Below are positions 13,351 to 25,700 of a stretch of 64,000 nucleotides of DNA, in pieces. The notes beneath the pieces are model-generated. The model did no database searches. It worked only from the letters and a program-made list of their open reading frames with translations, and was not told the DNA's origin. A program made the translations under genes and the position numbers. Each line of letters starts with the position of its first letter. Within the stretch, counting starts at the first letter, position 1. The stretch is from assembly GCF_037975245.1 (NCBI RefSeq), contig NC_092573.1:15148001-15212000 (forward strand), read 5' to 3'. This stretch comes from Apostichopus japonicus. Lineage: Eukaryota; Echinodermata; Holothuroidea; Aspidochirotida; Stichopodidae.

Positions 13351-13784
13351 GTGAATATCTTGAAAACAAGAATAGATTATTTTACCCCCTCTGACTATGA
13401 TATCAAAGATAATATCTGGACTAAATTCATTTTTCTAAATAAAGATGTAAAACATGTATTCTTGGCAAAATAATGGAATCGCCGTCCCAGCAGTTTCCAA
13501 CATTGTCTTCGATGGTTGAAGAAAAGTAACTTTGTCCAGATTTGGACCTTACAGATCAATTATTAACTAAAGGTGAAATGTGTTGGTGGCTATATGCAAA
13601 GCCCAGGATAATAGAAAGTCATCCATGTCTCCAAGTTTGTACTAAAAAAAAAGCAAGAGATGATGGCTTTACCAGAAAATTTCTCTTTCCACTGAGGCAA
13701 GTTGTGTGTCTCCAAATTCTTAATTTATTAGAGTGCCATGATGAAAAGATGCACACAATTCCCTCATCCATCTATAATGTTATA

Positions 13785-13860
13785 ATAAATAATATTAATG
13801 AATATTTGTATTGTACTGGTATCTGTCAGAAAGGCAATCATGGCACAGTGATATAACTAC
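13785..13860 (-). mobile_element. LINE (L2/CR1-like) 3' tail fragment
   Basis: On the minus strand a degraded version of the tail seen at 18062-18165 reads TGACAGATACCAGTACAATA and runs into AT-rich repeats. Assigned by resemblance to L2/CR1-type 3' ends; no ORF remains. Confidence 0.45.
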
Positions 13861-15346
13861 TGTGAAAAAGCAATCGTATTAAGGGCAGCCAAACATTAAA
13901 AGAAAATCAAAACAAAAGTCCATTAGAAATTTTTCAGTTCTTACAGCAGATCTTTTAACAGTGAATACTTGAAAGGACAACTGTAAAGGACTTGATGGAT
14001 TCAGGTAAGTTATTTTGTAAGATGCAGGCCAGCAGAGGAGCAGAAGTTAAACAATAGTTTCCCCAGTATCTGTAAGAAAGCTTTATGGGTAAGAAGACTT
14101 TTTATTCTGAGAGCATTTTTCATAAGGTGCACTATATATTATCTAAAATGCCACACCAGTTTAAGTCTATTTCCATGCTTAAATTTTTGAGAGAAAAACC
14201 AGTATGAAGATAACATATAACAGGGAGACTGCAAAACTGAAGCAGAAAATTGTAACCAAATTTACACTCTTCTCACATTGCATTGCAGAATTTCTATCAC
14301 TCCTGTCTCAACATTATCTTTCTGCTTCTAAAAGCCTTGAAAAAAGTTGAAAAAAATACTATAAAAAGCAACCTTACTAACTGAAAAATGTGTGCAATTG
14401 CCAGATAGGTCTGTTGTTCTCAGACCAACAGCTAAATCAATCCCTGTAAATTCATTTTTTTTTCCCTGACAGATTTGCAATAAAAAGCTTCCCTATTGGG
14501 TTTTCAAGGAATCCAGAACCCTGGGATGTGCTGCATTGATTGTGAATTGACTGTACCGAGCACATTCGTTATGGAAAGAGTGCGAGGTTTGGCTAATTGC
14601 ACTGAGGAAACCAGGAAAAACTAATATAAACACGGCTTCACTTCAGTTCTCTATCTATCTTCCCAACGGATTTACTATGTATAAAGGCAAACTGTTTGAG
14701 CAATATAGTCGGTGTGTATGTAGTTTACATAAACATCAAGCAATAATCATTCCCTACAGAAATTCTAGAGTAATTATCATTCAACACTTAAAAGGATTTC
14801 TGTCATCCATTTCAATACTTTGAAGACCTGTACTAAGACATTGCATTAACAACCATTAAAATTAATCATTGCTGCATCACAAAATGATGCCCTAACCATT
14901 GACACTACGAGTTTGGCAATTAGTGATGGGGTGCTTTCAAATTTAAATCTTTGTAGACCAGTCTTCTGTATTATGTTCGTAATTGCAAGTGTCCATAGTT
15001 CTACCTTCTCATTACTCTGTTTTTGATCTGACAACCGTGCAAAGTACATTCTGTTCTCTTCACCACAAAGTGTCTAAGTACTATTAAATATTGTCAACTT
15101 TTCAAGAAATGTTTTAGGCTTAACAAAATGTCAAATCCTGAAGTTTTTCATAGCTTCCCTATGAAAAGCACAAAAAATGGCATGCCATAAGGATGATGTC
15201 TTTATAAGGCTACCATGTTTATATCATTTCAGAGTTTCAACAAATAGACCAAATGGTACAAGTGACTTTCTGTCTCCTATCTAGTAATGTAGAGGATACA
15301 AACGTTAGACATGTCTGGGATGAAACTCTACTGACGTGATATGCCA
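13861..15346. other. Non-coding, no gene seen
   Basis: AT-rich. A 67-codon stop-free stretch on the minus strand (14846-15049) matches no family I know and lacks convincing splice sites. Confidence 0.5.
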
Positions 15347-15710
15347 TTAAAGGGTGTGAAGACTCGCACAAAAGGATGTATCTAATAGAGGTAATCTGAC
15401 CTAGTTTTGAATGAGGTGTAGCAGAAGTGTTAGACACCACCATCGATACCAGAAAATACACACACAGCTTGCTACCGTCGGTAATTAGACACTAGTGTAC
15501 AGTCAATACATGCAGCTACGGTCAATACCCACAGCACAGTGTACATAGCAGCGATGGTTATCTCAGGTCCAGCTAAAGATAACAAGGTATCACGTTATAC
15601 TGTCTGCATTTTGTAGCGACACAAACAAAACGTCACTTGCAAGCAACAGAAAGTTAACTTTTTAAAAAGATAGCGGCACGCTGTTTGGGGAGAGTCTTCA
15701 ATGCCTTTAA
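15347..15710 (+). mobile_element. TTAA-type (Kolobok/T2-like) MITE, copy 2
   Basis: Uninterrupted 356-bp element (15351-15706) flanked by perfect TTAA at 15347-15350 and 15707-15710. Left end AGGGTGTGAAGACTCGC; the right end inverted reads AGGCATTGAAGACTC. TTAA duplications with TTAAAGG-type ends fit the T2/Kolobok group. No coding sequence. This copy serves as the reference for the split copy 1. Confidence 0.8.
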
Positions 15711-15954
15711 CAACTGTCAACAGTAATGCACCGACAGTGTTAAAAGATCTAATTAATCTGTCAAAACATGATTTTTATATTGACCATAAGTGGGTGTCTA
15801 ACACTATATTATATCTATTCAAAACAGTTAGAGTTTACCAGTCATGAATGATGTGGGGTTGCCCAGAAAATGGTGTCAATTATGCGGTGTCAATTATGCA
15901 AAGTGTCAGAAATTTAATGTTGTTACATGTGAATCAAGAAAAGATGAAAAAGCA

Positions 15955-16600
15955 AGTATTATTATTATTATTACTAGGTATTTGATAGAGCGCTCTACAA
16001 AAGAGATCACAGTGCTTTACAGAAACAAAAATAAACTACACAATAAAAACAATCACCAAGCCTAAACACAAGCAAAAATACAAACATTACTGCACAGTAA
16101 ATAAATATGTTTTCATCAGACCTTTGAAGACCGGGACGGAAACCGCCACTCGGATACCCACAGGCAGCTGGTCCAGAGACAGGGACCAATCACTAGAAAT
16201 GATTTATCACCAGTTTTACACTTTGAGCATGGAATCATGAGTCTGGTGGTATCAGATGAGGAGCGGAGTCTTCGTCTCAAACCATCAACATTACTTAGAA
16301 GAGTATTATACAAAGAAAGAAAATCAATCAGATATCTGGGAGCCTCACCATGCAGAGATTTAAAAACAAACAAAAGGATTTTGTACATAAACCTGTCCTG
16401 AACCTGTCCTGTCCTGATCACGTCCGCAAGAAAACACCACACGTGCAGCTTTATTTTGAAGTCGCTGAAATCGCCTGAGATCACTTTCCTTAGCACCATA
16501 TATAATAACGAATTGGCATAATCAATGCGCGACAGGACCAAGGCCCTCACTGCATGGTGACAAGCATCCTGCGAAATGAGCCTACAAATTCTCCACAAAT
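15955..16600 (-). pseudogene. LINE (L2/CR1 clade) ORF2 C-terminus and 3' end
   Basis: The minus strand encodes the end of a non-LTR retrotransposon reverse transcriptase: an LVLSRIDYANSLL block (typically SRIDYCNSLL), then IKLHVWCFLADV and a LLFVFKSLHGEAPRYLIDFL block, followed by a diverged LRRRLRSS segment. The frame is broken (the LPxxxR end is scrambled) and the 5' portion is absent, as is usual for 5'-truncated LINEs. The 3' tail pairs AAAGCACTG and AGAGCGCTCT motifs with an AAT/TAA microsatellite (15958-15975 on +). Inactive. Confidence 0.8.
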
Positions 16601-18061
16601 TCCAAATATGAAAATAACACTCTTACAAACTATATGTACATAGTTTAGATATCTATTCAGATTTTCAAGATATTAACCTCAAATATATTGTGCGGCACAT
16701 GAAAAAAATGCTTCAAACTGACGATGGACATCAGCCCTTCTGTTCAGGCCTGATTAAACTTTAACCCATTGTTCAGACTGTAGCAGAAGAGGTCATGTTA
16801 ACTTCAAACTACCAATTATGCATAGAGGGACGAATCAAAGACCATCTGTCCTGGATAAACTTGTAATACACTGCCAAAAGGAAAGATCATGCAAGGTAAT
16901 AAAAATATCTATTTCAATTCTCATTTGCAATTATTATGACAAGCTAACCTAATGGGCTAGCTAGGTAGTCCAGCCTTTTTGAGAAATGAGCCACAGATCT
17001 TCAAAAGGTAATTTCTCAGAAGCTAATTCCTTATATAGGGACTTATTAAAATGTTAACTGGATTGTGAATAATTGCTTTTAATGGACAATAACATATTGA
17101 CATTAATTTTGTACTTGGTAGTCATTATTATAGGGTTACTGCTTTACCTGTTGAATATTTAACAATAGACATCATTAACTGATTCATCTACTACAGTTCG
17201 CCATCACTGTGAATTCCACAATCATCATAACTTTTGGCAGAGTGAGGTTTGGGGCAGCCTCCATTGCCTCTCACCCAGAACTTACATACCTTTCCTTTAT
17301 TCTTACCCATTATATTCAATTTGAAGTCCATTTCCCTTAATAATTGTCTCATGCATCACAATCATGAGGAATCCTGTTATTAATGTTTGGAGATCTATGT
17401 TGAATTTATTTCAAACAAGAAAACTCAACAACGTCAAGGTTCATCGGTTTGCCACCAACTGCACCTTAAAGTCACTTATACCTTTAATGTACCGTTTATC
17501 CTTTAATTAACTGGATCAATTTATATTCATTATTGCACATGTTTGTTGTGTTGAGTTTTAGAATATTCATTTATATGGATGCAAACCTTGTCCATCTGTT
17601 CTTTCTTATGCGTCAACACTCTCAAAAACTCTGCCGGAATAGGAATTCCATGTCTATTCTATACAGCTATATTCTATTTGAAGCCATGCAGGTCACACAA
17701 GATATCCTGCACCCTTTCCTTCCACAGTTCCAAAAGTCTAGCAGGTATTATAGCATTGCCAAAGTCTGCATAATTCAATGTAATGTTTGTCCTATAGCCA
17801 TGGAAATACTGTAGCACTGTGTACCAGTACATGTGTAAGGACACTGTGACCAAAATAACACTACTTCTGACATTACTGTCCCTTCATCCTCATCTTTGAT
17901 GTACATAGGAAGGTTGTTGTATCAACAGTGGGTGCACTATGTTAAAAGCGATAAGTGCGTACCAAAAAGAGAACATATATACAAGACAATGTTGAATGTT
18001 ATGTTTTTCTTTATGTTTGAATGTACCACAATGTTCATGTTCATGGATGAAATATGTCATC
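16601..18061. other. Non-coding, no gene seen
   Basis: No protein family, RNA or repeat recognised. A 93-codon stop-free stretch on + (17533-17814) looks fortuitous. Confidence 0.5.
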
Positions 18062-18165
18062 AAATAAAAATAATAATACTAATATTAATAATATTGGACA
18101 ATTATAATGCGCCGGTATCCGTCAAAAGAGACGCTCATGGTGCAGTGACACAAACAGTGCGACAA
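18062..18165 (-). mobile_element. LINE (L2/CR1-like) 3' tail fragment
   Basis: On the minus strand: CACCATGAGCGTCTC, TTTTGACGGATACCGGCGC, then an ATA/ATT-rich repeat. This stem-loop-plus-microsatellite layout is typical of L2/CR1-type 3' ends. Only the tail remains. Confidence 0.6.
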
Positions 18166-18209
18166 CAAAACAAAAAACAGTAAACATAAATGACAGTGAT
18201 AGAACTGTC

Positions 18210-18519
18210 TGTGCACCTAATATCAGATCTCTACCAATAAAGTAAATTTCAGTATGATGTCATGCCCAATGATGTCATAGTGTGGTTATTTCTTGGTTTA
18301 TAGCTTAACCTCTGTTTAAATAGAAAGTCAAATATGTGAACAGAGTAAATTCCTGTCTCATCCTCCGTGTTCCTTTGTCAAAGTGTATATAAGATGTAAC
18401 TTTCACCAAAATTTTGCTTTCAGTAGTAGATATCTAGCCAGATGAAGCTCTAATACACCCGGGCTGTTTCATTCAACTATTTGTTTGTGTCCTTATTTCT
18501 TGTTCACATACAGCTGTGA
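18210..18519 (+). repeat. LTR-like dispersed repeat, copy 1
   Basis: Shares its whole length, with indels, with 32821-33091. Both begin TGTGCACCTAATAT, contain a TATA-like GTGTATATAAGATG (18385-18398 here) and end TTCTTGTTCACATACA followed by GCTGTGA. A TG start, an ACA near the end and an internal TATA motif resemble a solo LTR, but no target duplication or internal region was found. Confidence 0.5.
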
Positions 18520-20207
18520 TGTTACTAATACTTCCACAGCATAATTTAGTGATCAAATTTGTGAAGCATTTACAAAGGCTCTGAAGTTTAGCTTCATTGA
18601 ACCAGAGTTCCTGTGTAGAGAACTGCTATATACATCTTTACACTGACATTATAGCAACTTGACCATTTTGTATAGCATTTTGAAATACTGGATTAATTAT
18701 GCCCTGACTTTCTACAGAAATTCCTCCAATTTCATTCAGGTTTTATGTAAGTTATAGGTAACACATATTGCAGCAGTTAGATATGCAATGATATGAGGAT
18801 TCATTGGACAATAAGTAAATTTGGAGGTCCAAATTAGTCTCAGGTATGCCATAATTGAACCTAACAACATTGTGTCTAAATATTATCATACAAAATCACA
18901 GTTAATCCAATATGTCTCTGAGAAAGAACTCAATTAATGATATTTATTAAGAATTACCATACCTGCAAACATTGATCAATGTTATAGAATCAAAGTAGAA
19001 AGGAACATGTTTCAGCTGAGTTGACAACCGTACCATCTGCCAGTCTAGCCAACTTGAATAAGGCCCATCTGTTGCATTTAGGTACAGCCTATGTGTCATT
19101 CCATCCTTGACTGTTGTATGAACACTGTTGCTACATAAATTCAGAAAGAGTACAATAGATGATCAAATGAAAGAAACAGCATGTACTGCACAGGCAATAA
19201 TGAAGAGCCTGAATTTGTTTGAAAATTAAACCATCTATAGTTTAATCAAATATGTAATGACAAACATCTGTTTCTGCTCTCTGTTAAATTCAGTATTAGC
19301 TCTAATTCTTATTGATTTGTCTCAGTCATTCACTAACTGACAAGTTATTGACATTGATAGGTTAGAAGTAAATGAATACATAACTGAATAATATAAGCAT
19401 AGCCTATAGATCCATATCACTAAGTGTTAATCTGTGGTTGAACTGTTGCTAAATCTGATGTGCAGACAAAAAGCAAAAGACAGGGGTACCATCTTTAAAA
19501 GTATATCATTATAGACAAGGCCTTTCCCTAGAGAATGCCTTCAAGACTGACACAGAACTGATGTAGAATGTGAAGCACTAGTGACATAGGGCTAAACAGG
19601 TCTACATTGGTATGAACTAACAGGCTATAGCGTGGTTTTACTCTCCTATTCCCCCTCCTCTATAAAGCATGCCACTCCCTACCTCTAATAATAATAAACT
19701 CTTGTTACAGTCATTTACTTAAATCAGCTGGATCTTATTTTGGTAATGTTTTTTCTAAATTATCCACTTTTTTCTTTGTGTAACTTCTCTAGCAGCAATC
19801 AAATAGTCCATACTTTAAAGATGTATTTTCAACATCACAATACCCTCATCCAGCCATTGTGCACTAGGCCTATAAGTATATATCTTATTATTAAACTTAA
19901 ACATATTATTAAAATATACATATTATTAAAATATACATGGATATTAACACAGATAACTACAGAGTTGCATAGAGCAGGAATATGTAAATTGGATTCGGTG
20001 AATAATTGCATGTTTTCTGCTTTATTAAAATATCATGCAGCCTACAAATCTCAAACTTAATGTGTCTAAGGCCTTACATTTATGGGCTTCTGATTCTAAA
20101 TGTAAATGCTTGGCCTAAGTACTAGTAGTATAAAGTTTTATTATTTTATTAAGTAATCTGGTCAAACATTCTATAATTGATTTGGCAACCATGTTTTATC
20201 CACCAGG
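18520..20207. other. Non-coding, no gene seen
   Basis: AT-rich. A short local duplication of ATTATTAAAATATACAT lies at about 19904-19938. Nothing supports a gene. Confidence 0.55.
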
Positions 20208-20677
20208 CCGTGGAACAAGGGTTGAAATAAGGATTTGTGGACCGGGCGCCACTTTCTAAAAAAGTGGCTCCTGGTTCGCGGCAATTTCAGTAGGACCAGG
20301 AGCTATTTTCTCACTACCGGGAGGTAAAAAGAAGAAACAAAATTCAAGTATATACGGCATGTACGTACGTATCAGTGCAGGTGTTGTGCGATATATAAAC
20401 CATGTGCACCAGTGCTATTGTGCATGCACTCGAATGACTCGATCGATCAGTGATTTATAAAATCGCTAGCAGTTACTATATAGCACTAGCATGTAATGTA
20501 GTTTCAGGCTTCTGTGCACTCATGATAAGGCTGATATTTACAGGAGTATGCGGGCGCTTATTTGCCAACAAAGTAGCACCCGTGCGTATTGTATTTTCAT
20601 GTTCAGGGGCGCTAGTTTAGTGCTTGCGGGCGCGAATAGCGCCTGGGCACCCGCTTATTTCAACCCTTGCCGTGGAA
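20208..20677 (+). mobile_element. Non-autonomous hAT element (MITE), family 2
   Basis: The element (20216-20669) has perfect 16-bp inverted ends, CAAGGGTTGAAATAAG and CTTATTTCAACCCTTG. It is flanked by a perfect 8-bp duplication, CCGTGGAA, at 20208-20215 and 20670-20677, diagnostic for hAT. No transposase inside. A degraded 3' relative lies at about 37790-37880. Confidence 0.93.
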
Positions 20678-21087
20678 GGTACTTTTTATTGTACTGGTCC
20701 TTCGAGCCTGGTAGCAAAGAGGAATGGTGGGCCCACAAGTTTACATTCTCTGAGAAAATCTAGAGGCTGAGCTATATATCTGTCCAAGGGCCCCAGGTAA
20801 TGGCACCAACAGGTAATTAACAGGTCAAACTACAGTAGCCTAATGTTACCACTCAGCAAGTTAACCGCTATGTTATTCTATCTCCTAACTTTATGCTACT
20901 AGTACTAGCAATTAAGATAAGAAGATGAAGCAGCTTAAAATAACTTATAATTTTGTTCGTCAATAAAAAGAAATGAGTCAGTAAATATATATTTAATGTG
21001 TTAAAAAGGTACCTTTGAACTTCAAAAGCTTCGATTAGTTTTGAAGGAGACGATCGCGAGGCCATCTAATTTCTTTACACGAAAAAT
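20678..21087. other. Non-coding, no gene seen
   Basis: No recognisable gene or repeat. Confidence 0.5.
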
Positions 21088-21110
21088 GTGTTAAAGGTCA
21101 AGCGACACGT
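21086..21110 (+). repeat. TTAA-type element end
   Basis: TTAAAGGTCAAGCGACACGT resembles, in inverse orientation, the end at about 35945-35964 (GTGTCACTTGACCTTTAA). Both look like termini of one TTAA-type DNA transposon family, though the mate of each end is not visible. Confidence 0.45.
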
Positions 21111-21517
21111 AAACTTGACTTTGCATAATATTAAACTTAACAATTCTTACATTAACAAAAACCCAACACCGCGATTTTTTTCCGTCTCCAAAGGGGTAGA
21201 AATCGGTAAAAAGTACTATTACGTAATAGATTCAGTGACGTCACGGGGGAGCGCAGAAGAGTGCAAACTGTATATGTTCTGCGCAGTGCATTGGGTATGG
21301 AGAAATCTCAAACTTCTCGAAAATATTACCTTTTTCAGCAGTCTGTTACAAGAAAGTTAAGATTTGGATTAAGATGAAAAATCACAAATTGATACATAAG
21401 ACATCGAACAAAACATCCATTGACTTCTTTTTTCATAAATTCCTTGCATTTTCTTCCTATCAAGCAACAAAAAACTCCGCAAAAATCGGCTAGATTGACT
21501 CGTTCAGGGAAAGCCGA

Positions 21518-21539
21518 AAACAAATGACGTCATTTGTTT
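21518..21539. promoter_or_regulatory. 22-bp perfect palindrome centred on a CRE site
   Basis: Perfect dyad centred between 21528 and 21529, with TGACGTCA (CRE/ATF consensus) at 21525-21532. Function is inferred only from the core motif. Confidence 0.5.
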
Positions 21540-21658
21540 ACCAAGTCGAAAGTGAATGATATCGTCGCATACGATATTGCTACCACATACAGTTTCTATA
21601 CACGCACTGTAGTACGCATATATACACAGCACAGCATAGCTTATTACATAGGTCGTGT

Positions 21659-21684
21659 CTATTGGCACGTGCACGTGCCAATAG
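21659..21684. promoter_or_regulatory. 26-bp perfect palindrome with CACGTG core
   Basis: Perfect dyad whose left half is CTATTGGCACGTG. It holds two overlapping CACGTG E-boxes and an ATTGG/CCAAT box on each arm. It lies upstream of three CCAATAA/ATTCGCACGAA units and of the integrase pseudogene, as a transposon promoter might. Function not shown. Confidence 0.5.
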
Positions 21685-21708
21685 CAACCGCTATTGTTAC
21701 GTTGACGT

Positions 21709-21885
21709 ACCAATAAGCATCGATATTCGCACGAACATGCTCGTGCTTACATAGACAGTGACTACGCACACGAAGGCGTACCAATAAGGATTGTTATTCG
21801 CACGAACGTGTATGTGGGTATAAGTAGCCATGTAGTGATTAGAAAAGCACTGCCAATAAACATTTATATTCGCACGAAAGTGTTC
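21709..21885 (+). repeat. Three diverged CCAATAA...ATTCGCACGAA repeats
   Basis: Units at 21709-21738, 21780-21810 and 21851-21882 each combine CCAATAA with a downstream ATTCGCACGAA and GTG. The same ATTCGCACGA motif forms a palindrome at 29640-29665, 27 bp before the P2X7-like ORF. Probable promoter elements of a repeat family. Confidence 0.55.
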
Positions 21886-22354
21886 GTATTGAGTAGGCGG
21901 GGAAGGTAAACCATGGCCCCAACACCAGTGTTGGGTGTGCACGGTCGATTTGCCCCCCTCGCCCCCTCCCCTCAAGATTTTGGTCGATGAAAATTTGCTG
22001 ATTCTCAAAAAATGGTTATCTTTTTCAAAATCAATAGCCAAATCTGTAAAATATGAGAGAAATCAGAGATGTGATCAATTCTGGGAAAATTCGGAGTAAT
22101 AATTAAAGATTTTGTTGGAATATTTCAGAAAAGATTTGTTGCAAACTTTCTTAAAATGCGTAAGGAATATGATGAATTTAATTCATCTAGTCGCTTGTTT
22201 GCTGCTTCAACGGTTTTGGAATCCTTCATTACAAAAATAGATAAAGTATCCGCAGATATCCTTTTGAACATAACCCTGGAAATCCCCATAGTTATCAAAT
22301 TCCTGTTCCATTGTCATGCACTGCTGTGTTATTGTCCATCGATGTCCTGTTCAC

Positions 22355-22690
22355 CCCTCCCGGCCGCGAAATTATTTTTCCCACTTCGACGCGGCCACAT
22401 GGGCGTGGCTTATGAATACGTCAGAGGCCGGTGTAGCAGTACAAACTGTCGCAAATATTCCATATTCAGTATAAACTGTCCCAGTCCCACTGGGACAGTT
22501 TATACTGAATTTACCAGTACATTTAGTCTCCCGGACCTTTTGTACAAGGCCAGTTGGTACAGACTGTCTCTCAGGACAGTTTATGCTATGATGAAACGAG
22601 GGGGGACATTATTTGTTGGTCGTATATTTGGTTGTAAATTGTGTCCCCCTGAACACTACGTCCGCATTAGCATGTACGTTCGAGTAGCAA
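22355..22690 (+). repeat. Left inverted flank of the integrase locus, with 22-bp hairpin
   Basis: 22355-22430 matches the reverse complement of 29458-29560, sharing GAAATTATTTTTCCCACTTC and GGGCGTGG, with a ~20-bp gap. 22428-22690 partly matches the reverse complement of 28500-28715 (GCCGGTGT, CAGTACA, GGACATTAT, AAATTGTGTCCC). Inside is a perfect hairpin: 22-bp arms 22464-22485 and 22489-22510, loop CCC. Probably a terminal segment of a large element; outer limits and target duplication unresolved. Confidence 0.55.
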
Positions 22691-22704
22691 AAATTTAATT
22701 AGTA

Positions 22705-25700
22705 ATGGACTCTGGCAGTATCCGTATTATTAGCAAACTGTCGTATTTCGGCTTCCGTATATTTAGCAGTAAAGTCGTGCGACAACTAAAAATGGAAAAG
22801 CCAACAGAAAACGTGAGACAAATTGCAGATATTCTAAGAGATGAGAGCTATCCAAGTGGGTTTACAAGAATAAAACAGAGAAGGATCTTACGGAGACAAA
22901 GTCAGTCTTTCAGACTGGCTGAAAATGGAACTCTTGCATACCGAAAATAAAGGAAAGTTTTGCTATCTAGGGCTTCTCAACTCGCCCAAATCGAGGCAGC
23001 TCATACTGACTAGTGACATCTATAAGGTAATGTCTGTAACTTACAGTATAGGATACACAATATGGTATTGGTTGTTAAATGGCGAACGGCCATTCCACAG
23101 TTAAACTATAACCAGGCCTCTAGGACTGATTGGTGCACAAATCATGATATTCTTTTACCACGTTTGGTTAGTTGTAAAAACTCATTCGCAAAAGTCAAGC
23201 AATTGCTTATGCAACATTATAATCAGTTGTATGCTTGAGCAAAGTTGTAAGTGCATGAACAAAGTTGTTAGGGCCTATTTCTTTTCGTTTTGTTTACCCA
23301 ATTGTCTTAACAAATTTTTGTGAAAATTATTATAAATTTCTACCCTTTATCGCCCTGCCTATCATAAAAGATAACAACAGATCACTAACGCTTACAGAGC
23401 TAGTCTGGTTTGCATGCATGGGACACTATAAAATGCTATTATTGGACTATAGCATATAGCCTAGCCTACTTCTAGAGGAAAGTGGCACTAATACTGTACA
23501 TAACAAATTCACGTTCATTAATTTTGGTTGGTAAGAACAGATATTGAAGGCCTGATAGTACTTTTTTAGGTGTGGCATATTCTCTACATGCCAAACCTCA
23601 CTGCAGAAGAAAACTCCTTAAATATCTATAGACCCAAATAGTGGCCATGCAATATGTACAATAATGGGAATATTCCATTTCAAACACCGATATAGAGTTG
23701 TAATTCAATTTTAAGGCACTTCAGCTAGAACTACCAATCCTGCAGCCCATATATTTGTGTGTGTTTGTTTGTTGTTTTTTTTGGGGGGGGGGTGGGCAAA
23801 AAAACATGATATCTCCTTGATCATGAATTTTCTTATCTCTTTGAAGGTGTTCATCTTTGCATAGATAAACCAGACAACAGACTATGTCTAGATTTTGTTG
23901 GAAAACTATCAACGTTGATGTAACAATTAAGTTATGTTCAACAGGATGTCAAAGCGTCATTGTCCTGTAGACCTACGAACAAGTCTCCATAGCATTCCTG
24001 TATCTGGATTATGGAAACAGGTAAATTCTCAATCTGTTTTAATTGCACAAGATGTCCGCAGTATGCAGTGAAGGTTTAGTATAGTTAATGTCACTCTTTC
24101 TGGACAAATTCAACATTTACAAGTTTAAAGGTAGTCTGTATTGGCCCTAAATTTTGGCCACTTTAATTGCTAAAAGTTTTCAAAAAGTACTTTCCAAGGG
24201 GTAATAACCCTTTAAATTGTGCTCAGACATTCTAAATGATGACACGAGATATTGAATGTCCCAGTGAGGTAAATTTCCTCCAGGGAAATAAACATACTTA
24301 CAGAATTTTGTCCATAGTGAAAATTTGGCATATTTAAGGCCTATACAGCATACCTTTAAGCCACACTCTGGCCTAACTGCAGAGCAACCATCAATATAGG
24401 AATATAATTGTAAGTTGCAAAAAGTGGCGTATCATTTTTCTGGTTTAGTGGTTGAAGAGATTGTAAATATATGGTACAGTATGGTGTAAGTTACATTTTC
24501 ATGTTTGCAAGGTAAAAATAATTGGCCTAAATCCACCAACACCCTGTTTCGATCAGATATCCCACTGTTTTTATCTAGATCTGTGTACAGCATGAAGCAA
24601 TGGAATAGAACAACAGTCAAGGCAAAGCATGCAACTTGTAATTGTTTTTGAAATTAGCACCTAAATGCTGTCTTCTTTCTTAACAGGTTGGTGTAGATCT
24701 TATTGGTCGTCTACCAGTGACAGCTGCCAAGCGACTGTACATCATAACACTGTCTGACTTCTATTCAAAGTGGCCTGAGACTAAGGCAGTGCCTGAAAAG
24801 ACTGCAGCATCAACTTCTTATTGCATTACTGATGTGATGATGAGGTAAGCATGTCTTAAAAAGTGAATAATTTTCTGTAGTTAGTTCCAATATGAATGGC
24901 ATCATATCTGTTATTTGTACCATGCAAATAACTTGTAGTGCATGGCAGAATGCTGTGTTTGAGTATAAATTATTTCCAAATAGGTATTAAGCATACAGAA
25001 AGATCACGAAGGTAGGTGAGAACAGAGAAAGTGTACTGTAAATCTTTGCAGGTTAAGTCCCCATTAACAAGTTTATATGTACATAGTTTTTGTTCCTATA
25101 TTTACTTGCAAAGTTTCCACCTCTGGTTCTTAAGTAGCATATAGCCTGACAATTGTCGTCATTTGATTTACATCCCCAAAAAGTGATTTTGGCTGGACAT
25201 GTTTCACTGCAGCAGACACAGTTTATTTGTTCAAACAAATGATGAGTAAATAATTAAGACCACATTCCACAGCTAGACATCACCTATTGTGTGTTGTTTT
25301 TCAAAAAGGTGTTGGACAGTTTGATATTGTAACCACAGGGAACTTTTCTGTTTAGAAAGTGTGAACTTATTACCACTTGGCTGTTTTGACAGGAATTTCG
25401 ACAAGATAAGAGAGATAATGTATCAACTGAGTTTTGGTACCATTTCTCTGTTAGGTCCGTAGTGGAAAATTGCTAAATGTGTTTGTGTGTGGTGGGGGAT
25501 ATTTCCTGAAACCTGGGAGAGGGACCCCTTTTTCTTTGGCAAAATAAGGCAATGTTTAGGTCTCTTGATGCAAAAATGTATAATAGTACATTTTACTATA
25601 ATAATGGCAAGCTAGCATTATTTGTTTTTGCATTTGGGTCATACAGAGGGTGTTTTGAACCCCCCATGGATCCTGATTCAGGACAATTAATGTTTGATCG

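Noticed and set aside
13542-13856. 104-codon open frame on +
   Set aside because: Ends inside a LINE tail and has no family match or convincing start.
22156-22698. 180-codon open frame on +
   Set aside because: It runs through the inverted flank and the hairpin and has no family resemblance; judged fortuitous.
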